A DNA stretch of 37,248 nt from 2-02-FULL-43-11-A sp964477065 (GCA_964477065.1 CAYZCU010000008.1:1-37248); one strand, 5' to 3'; shown: positions 8,245 through 16,500, counted from the stretch's first letter. Notes: generated by a model not told the origin, from the letters alone. Numbers and translations: made by a program.

Positions 8245-9729
8245 TTAAAATGTTGGAGTAGCAGTGTATTTAACTTTATTGTAATAATATCCTGCTGGTT
8301 GTAGTGCACCAACAGAAATTCTATAGCAGACATAAATGTTTTTTGAGTTGACAGCCCCGTTATTTGACATGACAGTGACGGGACTTTCTCCAGCTTCTAA
8401 ATCGGCAAACTGACGTGCACAGAAATCAGTTCCTGATCCGTCACATGAGCCAGATGTACCATCCCACTCAAATGCAGCATCAGTCCCATCAGTGGAGTCA
8501 AGCGAATAGCCAAATCCATTTGTCGTAGCATCTTCCCAGTCATCAGAAACTGAATGAGTAGCATCTTGATCTGGAGAATCACCGATAGTGTCAGGGATAC
8601 AATCATTTGCTACTCCCGCATCGCCAGTACATGTCCCTCCATTGAGACCCATTTGGTCTGTTGCAGTCGCAGTGACAGCATAGCCATTTGTTGCATTTGT
8701 CGACACCTCTAAGCCATGTGCGATGTCTGTAAATGCATTGAGTCCAACAGTACCAAAAGGAATTGAACTAAACGTTGAAGTAATATCCATAGATGCACCG
8801 CAGGCTGTAGTACTACTCGTCACGGGAGATATAGTAAATGAAAGGGATTCGTCGACACTAGCAGACACAAAGACGGCTTCAATTGGAGCGACAGACGTAT
8901 CAGATGAGTCAATAAGGTTACCTGATCCAGGTGTATTGTTATCATATTCCAGGATTGACACCTGAAGATCATTAGCGGTACCTTGGGTATGATCTGTTGC
9001 TGGGACGGGGTTTCTCAAAACTGCATTACCCAGTGTCGCTGTTACTGTGACTCCAGATGCGAGCGTCCCAGTGAATGGACATATGATTTCATGCTCACCA
9101 GAACCGCTTGTAACAGAGCTTGTGATTGTTTCAGCTCCCCAGGTAGGAGAACCACCTGAACAGGTGACATCGCTTGCAGAGAGGCTGTTAAGATCGAAGC
9201 CTTGAGATCCTGTCGAATCTGTTCCTTGATCAGCAAATCCGTTATTTGAAGCAGCTGTCGTTGTCGCTGCAGGTATCTTGATAAGAACAGATCCATTTGC
9301 TACGGAAGAAGTTGTCACAAAAGTGATAGTGTGTGTTGCAGACTGAGTAGCAACAACGACATCAGTAGCAATGAGATTAGAACTCAGGGCAGACGTAATT
9401 GAAAATGATGTGCTACTAATGATTGTTCCAACTGTATATGTCGTATTGCCAATGCATCCTGTTTTGGCAACATTTGCAAAACAGATAACATCTCCGGGGA
9501 AGAGGTGAGATGTGTTGTTATCAGGGTTACTCGAACTGTCGATGGTTATAGTTGTCGCACCTGATGAAATAGAGCCACTGACACCAGCTTCATAACTCAG
9601 TCGAGAATTTGAAAGAGTATCTTTGACCGTCGAAAGTGCTCCAGAACGTGCGAATTCTGGTCGGATAAAAAAAACATAGAGCCCTGTTAGAAAGATTGCT
9701 CCAGAAATGAGTAAATTTCGATGTTTCAT
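8245..9729 (-). CDS. Secreted WxL-like surface protein (cassette A)
   Basis: The 494-residue product has an N-terminal signal or anchor (MKHRNLLISGAIFLTGLYVFF), a Ser/Thr-rich beta body and about a dozen cysteines, many in close pairs. The last 200 residues share a domain with the protein at 14136-14900: both contain an IPDT turn, a W...NGFGYS or W...YGFGYS stretch, a FAD...E.P.VVMS segment, and end QPAGxYxx...TATPxF/Y. The final strand pair resembles the end of WxL domains (AGTYxxxLTWTL), though the WxL triplets themselves are not intact. It is the first gene of a three-gene operon with a DUF916-like partner 2 bases downstream. The likely role is as a cell-surface structural protein; ligand unknown. 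Confidence 0.75.
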   Translation of the reverse strand: MKHRNLLISGAIFLTGLYVFFIRPEFARSGALSTVKDTLSNSRLSYEAGVSGSISSGATTITIDSSSNPDNNTSHLFPGDVICFANVAKTGCIGNTTYTVGTIISSTSFSITSALSSNLIATDVVVATQSATHTITFVTTSSVANGSVLIKIPAATTTAASNNGFADQGTDSTGSQGFDLNSLSASDVTCSGGSPTWGAETITSSVTSGSGEHEIICPFTGTLASGVTVTATLGNAVLRNPVPATDHTQGTANDLQVSILEYDNNTPGSGNLIDSSDTSVAPIEAVFVSASVDESLSFTISPVTSSTTACGASMDITSTFSSIPFGTVGLNAFTDIAHGLEVSTNATNGYAVTATATDQMGLNGGTCTGDAGVANDCIPDTIGDSPDQDATHSVSDDWEDATTNGFGYSLDSTDGTDAAFEWDGTSGSCDGSGTDFCARQFADLEAGESPVTVMSNNGAVNSKNIYVCYRISVGALQPAGYYYNKVKYTATPTF

Positions 9730-9767
9730 AGTTAATTAGGCTTGATGAGCAATGCGCACGTATATCA

Positions 9768-9796
9768 TTTGTACATAGTTTTCATAACAAAGTCAA
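9768..9796 (-). promoter_or_regulatory. Sigma-70-type promoter of surface cassette A
   Basis: On the minus strand TTGACT (9796-9791) and TACAAA (9773-9768) have 17 bases between them. The start would lie near 9761, about 30 bases before the ATG at 9729. It is divergent from the promoter at 9825-9853. Confidence 0.55.
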
Positions 9797-9824
9797 GCAT
9801 GATGTTTACAATGGAGAGTATCTA

Positions 9825-9853
9825 TTGACAAAAAATTTTCCGTCTGTTAATCT
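9825..9853 (+). promoter_or_regulatory. Sigma-70-type promoter of the PaaX-like gene
   Basis: A perfect TTGACA (9825-9830), a 17-base spacer and TAATCT (9848-9853) give the best consensus promoter in the window. The expected start is about 38 bases before the ATG at 9899. The region between the divergent promoters could hold an operator for the encoded regulator, but I see no convincing long palindrome. Confidence 0.65.
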
Positions 9854-9898
9854 GCTTATTAAGTTATAAACGACAGTAAATTTATCACCAACGTAACA

Positions 9899-10648
9899 AT
9901 GCCTGTTAAAGAACGTAGAACGAAACTTTTGCTCCTTTTCTTCATGACAAAAGATATTTCTTTTGGCTATGTTCCGCTTTCACCACTGTATCTTGATCTG
10001 TACGATTTATCATTGAATCAAAAAACAAAAGGGACACTCTCTGCTATGTTGAAGGACAATCTTCTTGAAAAAAATGAAGATGCGACAGGTGATTACACTG
10101 AGTACCGATTGACAGAAAAGGGTTTTTACGCGCTTTGCCTTGAGTTTCCAGCTATTCGCTATTTAAAGGATGATTGGGACGGCGTCTGGAGAATCATCTC
10201 ATACGAAATTCCAGAAAAAAAACGACACCTGCGAGATAGACTTCGTCGAGAAATGCAAGGTTGGGGATTAGGCCCATGGCATAGATCATTTTGGATGACA
10301 GCACATCCTATTATTGGTCCTTTACGCGACCTTGTGTACGGACGTGAAGAAGAGCAATACATCCAAGCGTTTGAATCGACACATATGTTTGGAGACATGC
10401 AAACGCTAGTAGAAAAAGTTTGGAATAAGTCAGGCCTTGAGACAGCATACAAAAATCTTTTTAAAGAATGGCATGGCTATTTATCTGAAGATCATGAAAA
10501 GAAGGATAAAATGAAGAAAGTGCTGTATGCATATATCAAACTTCTTCGTGAAGATCCAGGTTTGCCTCCATCACTTGTTGGGAGAAAATGGATTTCCCTC
10601 GAAGCGTTCACTATCTTCAAAGAGATTCGGGGCATCCTCATAGGCTAA
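9899..10648 (+). CDS. PaaX-family transcriptional regulator
   Basis: The 249-residue product has an N-terminal winged-helix region (about 1-85; TKGTLSAMLKDNLLEKNED followed by YRLTEKGFYAL), a central domain starting WDGVWRIISYEIPEKKRHLR, and a C-terminal helical part ending in LPPSLVGRKWISLEAFTIFKEI. This order is that of PaaX regulators, whose central domain has a Cas2-like ferredoxin fold. There is no cas gene nearby, so a CRISPR Cas2 role is not supported. It has its own strong promoter, is divergent from surface cassette A and lies upstream of comEA. It could regulate cassette A, itself or competence; targets are unknown. The start is fixed by the promoter and the lack of upstream in-frame sequence. 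Confidence 0.75.
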   Translation: MPVKERRTKLLLLFFMTKDISFGYVPLSPLYLDLYDLSLNQKTKGTLSAMLKDNLLEKNEDATGDYTEYRLTEKGFYALCLEFPAIRYLKDDWDGVWRIISYEIPEKKRHLRDRLRREMQGWGLGPWHRSFWMTAHPIIGPLRDLVYGREEEQYIQAFESTHMFGDMQTLVEKVWNKSGLETAYKNLFKEWHGYLSEDHEKKDKMKKVLYAYIKLLREDPGLPPSLVGRKWISLEAFTIFKEIRGILIG

Positions 10649-10690
10649 ATAAATTTTTCGAGGCCATTTCATAAATATTTCATAATCATA

Positions 10691-10699
10691 TGAGATAGT
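10691..10699 (+). promoter_or_regulatory. Extended -10 (TGA-GATAGT) just before comEA
   Basis: TG, one base, then GATAGT, ending 6 bases before the ATG at 10706. This predicts a leaderless or near-leaderless comEA message. The hexamer has two mismatches, so the call is moderate. Confidence 0.35.
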
Positions 10700-10705
10700 G
10701 TCTTC

Positions 10706-11413
10706 ATGCACGAAGGCATTGTACGACTCAAACTGTTCTTTAAGGTCTATCCTCATGAAGGATTTCTCATGGTTGCCTCATTTTTGGCGACATTGATTGG
10801 CATTGTTGCGCTGGGGCTGGCATTTCAGGGTGCCAGTAAGCCCGCTCAATCTCAAGAAGTCCCAGCGATTACTACTCGTGACATCGACGATACTCCTTCA
10901 CCGACTCAGCCTCAACGACCGACTGAAAAAATTGCTGTTGATATCTCTGGTGCAGTAAAAAAACCACAGACGTATGTTCTTCAAAAGGGAGCACGGCTAT
11001 CTGAGGCATTGGAGTTGGCAGGTGGGCTTGCATACAATGCTGACACAGACTATTTTTATCGCAATTACAACAATGCACGGATATTGGTAGATCAAGAGAA
11101 GATCTACATTCCTCGTACTGATGAGACGGGGAGTGGTGTCTTTATTGAAGATGCATATTATATTGAGCAGGGGACACCTACCACGGTGAAGAACCCGCCA
11201 CTGGTCCCCACGGGATCAGCAAGCTCCTTACTTGCAATCAACACAGCTACTCAGGCTCAGATTGAGGATCTTCCCGGTATCGGTCCCGTTTCTGCAGAAA
11301 AAATTATTCAAAATCGCCCTTATTCAAACTACGATGATCTTGTGGCACGGTCGGGATTGACGGAGGCAGTTATTGCAAAATTTCAAGATCAGATTACGTA
11401 TGCTCAGCCCTAG
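10706..11413 (+). CDS. comEA: Competence protein ComEA (SLBB plus helix-hairpin-helix)
   Basis: ComEA is the membrane-anchored DNA receptor that hands incoming DNA to the ComEC channel. The 235-residue product has a membrane helix at about 21-41, a Pro/Thr/Gln-rich linker, an SLBB domain at about 77-137 (AVDISGAVKKPQTYVLQKGA), and a helix-hairpin-helix domain at about 174-233 (LAINTATQAQIEDLPGIGPV). Order and length are normal for the family. The ATG at 10706 follows a possible extended -10. The 3' end overlaps comEC, the usual partner. Together they indicate natural transformation or DNA scavenging, which is common in CPR bacteria that depend on outside nucleotides. Confidence 0.93.
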   Translation: MHEGIVRLKLFFKVYPHEGFLMVASFLATLIGIVALGLAFQGASKPAQSQEVPAITTRDIDDTPSPTQPQRPTEKIAVDISGAVKKPQTYVLQKGARLSEALELAGGLAYNADTDYFYRNYNNARILVDQEKIYIPRTDETGSGVFIEDAYYIEQGTPTTVKNPPLVPTGSASSLLAINTATQAQIEDLPGIGPVSAEKIIQNRPYSNYDDLVARSGLTEAVIAKFQDQITYAQP

Positions 11414-12260
11414 CCCTACCTTTTCACAGCCGGTTGAAGCGACACATATTTTTACGGATCTCTATCGGTTGTATCTTCCAGAGCCACATGCATCCCTTTT
11501 AAGTGGGATTGTCTTTGGTGAAAAACTGCATGTCTCACAGGCCTTTATGAATGCTATCAAGGTCACTGGACTCCTGCATATGGTTGTCCTATCTGGTATC
11601 AATATCACCCTTTTGGGAGCTTTCATCGGTGCGTTTACAAAGCCATTTGGCAGAAAAAAATCTGCACTCATGACGATAGGAGGGATTATCGGGTTTATCG
11701 CCTTTGTGGGAGCAGATCCTCCCGTAACGCGAGCTGGAGTCATGGGGATTCTGACCCTCCTGGCACTTGTGTATGAGCGCAAAACACTTGGTTTATATGT
11801 ACTCTTTTTATCAGCCGTGGTTGTCGCTCTATTCAAATTTGAATGGCTCACGTCAGTATCTTTTCAGCTATCATTTGGTGCGACGCTTGGGATCATGTTG
11901 TGGGGAAATGCGCCACATCGAGCTCAAAACGATACTCAACCCTCCCGTTGGAACAAACTTTATGCCTATCTTGAAGCAGAATTGCGCCCTTCATTTGCTG
12001 CGCAAGCGGTGACTATGCCTATCATTTTTTGGTACTTTCGCGAGATATCTCTGATTGCACCATTTTCAAATCTTATTGTGTCATTCACCGTTCCACCTTT
12101 GATGGTCTTTGGCTTTTTTACTGCAATCCTCGGATACATCCACCCATGGTTAGGACTTCTCCCTGCAATTATGTGTTACGGGCTTTTAGAGTATGTCATC
12201 CGCGCAATTTTTCTGATGTCACGGCTTCCTCACATATTTATTTCATTTGCAGGTACGTAA
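11373..12260 (+). CDS. comEC: ComEC competence (channel) domain, first half of split comEC
   Basis: The product is the integral-membrane competence domain of ComEC, which forms the DNA channel. GLLHMVVLSGINITLLGAF matches the family's signature (GLxHxLxxSGxH), and FGADPPVTRAGVMGIL-type residues follow. About 7-8 helices are visible. The TTG at 11373 is preceded by GGAGG with 6-base spacing; the ATG at 11400 is an alternative without a Shine-Dalgarno. The N-terminal OB-fold domain (DUF4131) of full-length ComEC is missing, since the protein begins just before the competence domain. A TAA at 12258-12260 ends the frame; the second half resumes four codons later in the same frame. It overlaps comEA by 41 bases, or 14 if the ATG is used. 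Confidence 0.85.
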   Translation: MQNFKIRLRMLSPSPTFSQPVEATHIFTDLYRLYLPEPHASLLSGIVFGEKLHVSQAFMNAIKVTGLLHMVVLSGINITLLGAFIGAFTKPFGRKKSALMTIGGIIGFIAFVGADPPVTRAGVMGILTLLALVYERKTLGLYVLFLSAVVVALFKFEWLTSVSFQLSFGATLGIMLWGNAPHRAQNDTQPSRWNKLYAYLEAELRPSFAAQAVTMPIIFWYFREISLIAPFSNLIVSFTVPPLMVFGFFTAILGYIHPWLGLLPAIMCYGLLEYVIRAIFLMSRLPHIFISFAGT

Positions 12261-12272
12261 ATCTGCTTATCG

Positions 12273-13166
12273 ATGGATGATGTTTTCCATATCCCAACGC
12301 TCTTTAAAGTCACTGCAGGCATCATAGTTATCTGCATGATTCTTTTGGTAGTTGCAAACATACGAAAGGGGAGTGTTTTTGTGATGTGTGATGTTGGCAA
12401 TGGTGATGCGCTGTACATACGTACCGCATCACACGCTGACATCGTGATTGACTTTGGCGCACATGAGGATGTTCTTGACTGTCTCGGGACATATATGCCA
12501 TTTATGGATAGAACAATCGAATTTGCATTCATCTCACATCCGCACCTCGATCATTATGGTGGACTACGATATGTATACAAAAAATACCACATCCGCACGC
12601 TCATCATTCCAGAACCTCCACCCTCAGCTGATACATATGACGGATTGATACAGGCGATCCATACACACGGGACACAGGTTATATCCATGACAGATTTGGT
12701 CGACTCACATACCCAGATACATACTGGGCTCAATGAATCAATACAATGCGTATGGCCTAGCTCAACGGACCTTCTGTATATCCGTAAGACAGAGGGCAAA
12801 GATCTCAATGCGTACTCGCATCTCTGCGTCTATGCATATGGGACTGTTCAAATACTAATGACTGGAGATGCAACACCACGAGCACTTGCCCAGGTACAAA
12901 AAAATAACACATTAGTTCAATTTGGACATATTGAAATTTTGAAAGTTCCTCATCACGGCTCGCGGGTAGGCCTCACAAAGGATTTTCTCTCATACATCCA
13001 GCCTGATCTGGCAGTCATATCTGTTGGAAGTCAAAACACATATGGACATCCATCATCTGAGGTGCTTGATATGCTCAATGAGCGTGGAGTTTCGACGTAT
13101 ATGACGAAAAACGAAGGAGATATTGTTATTAAAATTACACCTGACGGTACTTTTTCAACACAATGA
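12273..13166 (+). CDS. comEC: ComEC metallo-beta-lactamase domain, second half of split comEC
   Basis: The 297-residue product has one or two N-terminal helices (about 11-30), then a metallo-beta-lactamase fold. DVGNGD at 40-45 stands for the usual DVGQGD, HPHLDH at 89-94 is the HxHxDH zinc motif, TGD is at 198-200 and HHGS at 228-231. This is the C-terminal ComEC domain thought to degrade the non-transported DNA strand. All metal ligands are intact, so the domain looks functional. It lies in the same frame as the upstream half, separated by TAA and four sense codons. The 3' end overlaps the convergent gene at 13135 by 32 bases. Confidence 0.85.
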   Translation: MDDVFHIPTLFKVTAGIIVICMILLVVANIRKGSVFVMCDVGNGDALYIRTASHADIVIDFGAHEDVLDCLGTYMPFMDRTIEFAFISHPHLDHYGGLRYVYKKYHIRTLIIPEPPPSADTYDGLIQAIHTHGTQVISMTDLVDSHTQIHTGLNESIQCVWPSSTDLLYIRKTEGKDLNAYSHLCVYAYGTVQILMTGDATPRALAQVQKNNTLVQFGHIEILKVPHHGSRVGLTKDFLSYIQPDLAVISVGSQNTYGHPSSEVLDMLNERGVSTYMTKNEGDIVIKITPDGTFSTQ

Positions 13167-14130
13167 TGCTCAGACCGCAGACAAGTATAAAGGCTGAAAT
13201 GAGCTTATATGGTATCGCAAAAAATACAGTCGTAGCAGAATCAGCTTGTGTTTTATCACCAAAGTCAACGTTCGCTCCTAATATATACTTCCCTACGAAA
13301 AATCCATTTATATGGAGGCTTGCATCAGTTCGCGCACCTCCATCTCGTAGCCTCAGTTCTGCTGAAGGAGAAGCGTGAATGCGACGTGACGACATACTCA
13401 GTATATTTTGAGGAATCAATGTATACTCTGCCTTCTCGCCAAATGATCCACGCAACGTGATGGTCCCTTGAGGCTTGGCGAGGGTGTGCCCTGTATTTTG
13501 AACAATGAGATCAACAGGTATGACATCTGTTGATTCAACAATGCGGTAGGTACGCCCAAAAAGTTTGAGGGTGTATCGAGGGTTGATATGGAAGTCGCCG
13601 ATTCCGCCATTGACATCAATGACGCCTGACTGCGTGACGGTTATGAGTATGTGCGAACCTATGCGTGCCTGCGTGAGCGCAGATGGCTGACCCTCGGGGA
13701 GTCGTCCAAGCTCATTTTGAGCATAAAAGGTATAGTAATAATCACCATCAGGAGTCCCTTCAGGCACCCGTATTTTCAGCAGGAGCTGTTGGCCTTTTCC
13801 ATTTTTGACAAAAAATGCTTTGCCAAGTTGAATGTCGCTATTTTCGAGGTTGAATCGAATTGGTCCATCCTTTGTATTTTCAAGCTCAACTCCGCCATCA
13901 ATGCCTACAGGCTTAAAGCGAGAGATGTTTGTCGACATGATGAGGGGATCCCCACCATTGGCGATGGTGTAGGCAATCACGATAGACTTCCCTGGCTTGA
14001 TGACAGTTTCTATCAAGGGGGGAGTGAGTGACAATGCAACTTGTTGAGCATGTACGGGCATCACAGCCCCCAGTAGGCTCATGATCAGGCTCAGCACAGC
14101 AACAAGGAGTATGTTTCGCAAGGTATACAT
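13135..14130 (-). CDS. DUF916-like surface partner protein (cassette B)
   Basis: The 331-residue product has a signal peptide (MYTLRNILLVAVLSLIMSLL...VHA), then beta-rich domains. The first resembles the DUF916 pattern: LSLTPPLIETVIKPGKS...VIAYTIANGG and later VPEGTPDGDYYYTFYA. A second Ig-like domain (about 200-290) includes GRTYRIVESTDVIPVDLIVQ. A C-terminal helix (about 308-326) with a KKYRQV tail anchors it. It follows the WxL-like gene by 5 bases and parallels the pair at 7250-9729, so the two cassettes are paralogous. The likely role is presenting or tethering the WxL-like partner at the surface. The 3' end overlaps comEC on the other strand. Confidence 0.72.
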   Translation of the reverse strand: MYTLRNILLVAVLSLIMSLLGAVMPVHAQQVALSLTPPLIETVIKPGKSIVIAYTIANGGDPLIMSTNISRFKPVGIDGGVELENTKDGPIRFNLENSDIQLGKAFFVKNGKGQQLLLKIRVPEGTPDGDYYYTFYAQNELGRLPEGQPSALTQARIGSHILITVTQSGVIDVNGGIGDFHINPRYTLKLFGRTYRIVESTDVIPVDLIVQNTGHTLAKPQGTITLRGSFGEKAEYTLIPQNILSMSSRRIHASPSAELRLRDGGARTDASLHINGFFVGKYILGANVDFGDKTQADSATTVFFAIPYKLISAFILVCGLSIIVLKKYRQV

Positions 14131-14135
14131 AGTTC

Positions 14136-14900
14136 TTAATAGCTTGGTGTTGCAGTCAATCGAATAACCGTCGTATATGATCCAGCGGGTTGCACATTCG
14201 AGATCAGTGCCTTGAATGTCATGGTTCCTGTGTCCGCGCTCGACTCTGTGACTTGACTTGAGCTCATGACTACCTCGGGGGCTTCAGATAAAAGCGCATC
14301 AGCAAAGGGTCGATAATAGGTTCCATCGACGAAATCAGTCGGTTTCCCATCACCGCTTATGGAATACCCAAAACCATAGGCACTTGCAGATGTCCAAACA
14401 TCCGCTGTTGTCTCAGTACATGTATCCCCACCACCATTACACACAGTATCAGGAATCTCATCGCTCGTCTGTGTCTTGAGCGGACCAAGCTCCTCTGCAG
14501 TTACGAGATATTGTCCAGCTCCTCCAAAGGACACGGTGAGATCTGTCGAGGCTGTTGATGCTGAGCCTGGTGTGAGTGTGCCAAGCGCAATACTTGTATC
14601 AGAAATTTCAAACGAAAAGGGGATAATACTATGAATATACTGAAAGCCTGCCTTCACAATATATCCAGTTGAGCTAAATTCTTGCGCAGCAAGCTGACCG
14701 AGAGTCGTCCCAAGGTTGTAATTTGTTGAATCAAGGGATCCTGAGCTGAAATTAATATTCCCTGTTTTGACTCGAAATTGGTTTGATCGCATAGTTCCAT
14801 CTTGTGCAGAAACGTACGTTGGTGTGAGCAGAATACACAGAAGTCCCACTCCAACAAGCAATAAAACCTTCAAATATGATGGGCGCACAGTACCTTTCAT
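14136..14900 (-). CDS. Secreted WxL-like surface protein (cassette B)
   Basis: The 254-residue product begins with a signal peptide ending near VSAQDG. Residues about 38-90 carry a motif common in CPR secreted proteins (VKTGNINFSSGSLDSTNYNL...GFQYIHS). The C-terminal 155 residues share the cassette A protein's last domain: IPDT, W...YGFGYS, FADALLSEAPEVVMS and a final VQPAGSYTTVIRLTATPSY. The final strands resemble WxL-domain ends without intact WxL triplets. The ATG overlaps the upstream gene's TGA as ATGA. It lies between a membrane sensor-like gene and a DUF916-like gene. It is probably a peptidoglycan-associated or anchored surface protein; direct function unknown. Confidence 0.72.
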   Translation of the reverse strand: MKGTVRPSYLKVLLLVGVGLLCILLTPTYVSAQDGTMRSNQFRVKTGNINFSSGSLDSTNYNLGTTLGQLAAQEFSSTGYIVKAGFQYIHSIIPFSFEISDTSIALGTLTPGSASTASTDLTVSFGGAGQYLVTAEELGPLKTQTSDEIPDTVCNGGGDTCTETTADVWTSASAYGFGYSISGDGKPTDFVDGTYYRPFADALLSEAPEVVMSSSQVTESSADTGTMTFKALISNVQPAGSYTTVIRLTATPSY

Positions 14901-15577
14901 TGATACATCCGTTCAAACTTATCAATCAATTTCTGGAGTCGATGTGCAGAAACACGAATATCAGTCATTTTTTCATCACCAGGCGTATTTTCAGCCAATT
15001 CTAAAATGCTGACCACATGGGTGCGGACGACGGTTGAGATAAAAATCAACGCATCCTCTTCGATGTACTGCGTCTCCTTTTGAGCTGACTGTGCTTGCTC
15101 TTGAAGTTCTTCACGTTTACGATATGATGCACCAACGTATAAAGCAAATGGCACCATCAGGGGCAGAGATACAAGGGGAATAATGTTTTCTAGGGTGAAT
15201 GAACTGGGTAGATCAGGTATAAAAAGGGCGAGTATCATCACCGTGACAACGAGTGAGGCCAATGGCTCAACGAGTAAGGCAATGCCAAACAGCAAGAAGT
15301 ACATGAGGAAGAAATATATCGAACTCAGCCCTCCAGTGGTGAGAACAACTGTCAAAATAATCACTGTGCATATACTTGCGTCAAGTATTTGTGTTTGGTT
15401 GACAGCATCAACATGTGTCTGAGAAGCATGCATACGTCGCGCAAAGACGTAGATGATAAATAATACAGCTAAAATCTCAGCATCGTAGAGTGCGCCAAGC
15501 CAACGTGCAAGAATAAAGGCAACAAGCGTAGCTGTCATAAGCCAAAGTGAATGCGACATGAGATGCTTGTGATTCAT
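14897..15577 (-). CDS. Multi-pass membrane sensor-like protein with degenerate kinase H-box
   Basis: The 226-residue product from the ATG at 15577 has about six membrane helices in its first 150 residues (for example IYFFLMYFLLFGIALLV), then a coiled coil (KREELQEQAQSAQKETQYIE). The last 50 residues look like a histidine-kinase dimerisation domain: FISTVVRTHVVSILELAE ... DIRVSAHRLQKLIDKFERM. The canonical SHELRTPL box is not intact; the SHEL part seems missing, and there is no ATPase domain. An earlier start at 15652 lies upstream of a TATACT box, so 15577 is preferred. It is the first gene of cassette B, joined by ATGA to the WxL-like gene. It could sense envelope state through protein contacts; signalling by phosphorylation is unlikely. 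Confidence 0.6.
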   Translation of the reverse strand: MNHKHLMSHSLWLMTATLVAFILARWLGALYDAEILAVLFIIYVFARRMHASQTHVDAVNQTQILDASICTVIILTVVLTTGGLSSIYFFLMYFLLFGIALLVEPLASLVVTVMILALFIPDLPSSFTLENIIPLVSLPLMVPFALYVGASYRKREELQEQAQSAQKETQYIEEDALIFISTVVRTHVVSILELAENTPGDEKMTDIRVSAHRLQKLIDKFERMYQ

Positions 15578-15583
15578 ATATTC

Positions 15584-15589
15584 AGTATA
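15584..15589 (-). promoter_or_regulatory. -10 box (TATACT) 6 bases before the cassette B start
   Basis: On the minus strand TATACT ends 6 bases before the ATG at 15577, with TTTTCA 18 bases upstream as a weak -35. It suggests a leaderless message and is divergent from the secE promoter 10 bases away. Confidence 0.45.
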
Positions 15590-15597
15590 GCAATATG

Positions 15598-15606
15598 TGA
15601 TACAAT
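15598..15606 (+). promoter_or_regulatory. Extended -10 (TGA-TACAAT) of secE
   Basis: TG, one base and TACAAT end directly before the ATG at 15607 and 6 bases before the ATG at 15613. The expected start of transcription is at about 15613, which supports the second ATG as a leaderless start for the secE-nusG-rplK-rplA operon. Confidence 0.5.
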
Positions 15607-15612
15607 ATGAAA

Positions 15613-15840
15613 ATGTCAAAAAAGCTTCAAGTAAAGCATCAATCCACATCAACGGATAAGCCTAAAAAGGGACTAACGTTTTTTGGATTACGTGAAGAGT
15701 TGAAGCAGGTGACATGGCCAACTCGACAGGAAGCTGTCCAGCTGACGATCACGGTTATTACAATATCCTTGATAATGGGCCTTTTTGTAGGTATAATAGA
15801 CATCTCGCTTGCAAAAGTTTTAGAGATCATTTCTCATTAG
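15613..15840 (+). CDS. secE: Preprotein translocase subunit SecE
   Basis: SecE is the small clamp subunit of the SecYEG channel. The 75-residue product has a Lys-rich N-terminus, the conserved amphipathic segment (FFGLREELKQVTWPTRQEAV) and one membrane helix (LTITVITISLIMGLFVGIID), the normal form of a bacterial single-span SecE. The ATG at 15613 is chosen because the -10 box abuts the other ATG at 15607, which would add two residues. Its position upstream of nusG, rplK and rplA is the classical order. Confidence 0.92.
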   Translation: MSKKLQVKHQSTSTDKPKKGLTFFGLREELKQVTWPTRQEAVQLTITVITISLIMGLFVGIIDISLAKVLEIISH

Positions 15841-15876
15841 TACCTCAGCTCGTTACGAATAGAGGGAGAGAAACAT

Positions 15877-16500
15877 ATGACAGATACACAAAATACAGCT
15901 ACTGATGAAGTAGTACTTGAAACACCTGAACTCGAAGTGGCTGAAACGCCCGTCGAAACTCCTGTTGAGGAAGTTCCCCTTGGTAAATGGTACGTTGTCC
16001 ACACGCAGTCTGGATTTGAATCCAAAGCGAAGGAAAGCCTTGAACAGCGAACCAAGACACTCGGTTTCTCAGACCGCATTTTTGAAGTCATTGTGCCTAT
16101 GCAAAACACAGTGGTCATTTCAAAAGGTCAAAAAAAGAACAAAAAGGAAAAAGTCTTCCCAGGATACATTCTTGTCCGCATGATTTTGGACAATGATTCT
16201 TGGATTGTTGTACGAACGACACAAGGTATTACAGGATTTGTTGGTGCAGGCACGAAGCCAACCCCAATTTCTGATAAAGAAGTCCAAGCCATTATGAAAT
16301 GGGTCAACCAGGATCAGCCAAAATTCAAGGCTAAATTCTCAACTGGTGAGGTTGTGAAGCTCACGCATGAGCCATTCACCGACTTCATTGGGACAATCAG
16401 CGCTATGGATGAGGACAAAGGTAAAGTTACCGTACTCGTTACTATTTTTGGACGAGAGACACCAGTCGAACTTGACTTTTTACAAGTAGCAAAACTCTAA
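15877..16500 (+). CDS. nusG: Transcription antitermination/termination factor NusG
   Basis: NusG binds RNA polymerase and links it to Rho or the ribosome. The 207-residue product has an acidic, Glu/Val/Thr-rich N-terminal extension (about 1-35), the NGN domain (from GKWYVVHTQSGFESKAKESL to about 140, with VFPGYILVRM) and a C-terminal KOW domain (FSTGEVVKLTHEPFTDFIGT to the end). A GGGAG-type Shine-Dalgarno lies about 9 bases before the ATG. The extension is longer than in E. coli but otherwise the protein is standard. Second gene of the secE operon. Confidence 0.95.
   Translation: MTDTQNTATDEVVLETPELEVAETPVETPVEEVPLGKWYVVHTQSGFESKAKESLEQRTKTLGFSDRIFEVIVPMQNTVVISKGQKKNKKEKVFPGYILVRMILDNDSWIVVRTTQGITGFVGAGTKPTPISDKEVQAIMKWVNQDQPKFKAKFSTGEVVKLTHEPFTDFIGTISAMDEDKGKVTVLVTIFGRETPVELDFLQVAKL

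Noticed and set aside
9899..10648. Cas2 or a CRISPR locus
   Set aside because: The central domain is Cas2-like as in all PaaX proteins, but the winged-helix ends mark PaaX, and no cas1, repeats or spacers occur in the window.
14897..15652. Longer start at 15652 for the sensor-like gene
   Set aside because: It would lie upstream of the TATACT box and overlap secE on the other strand; the added residues look unrelated.
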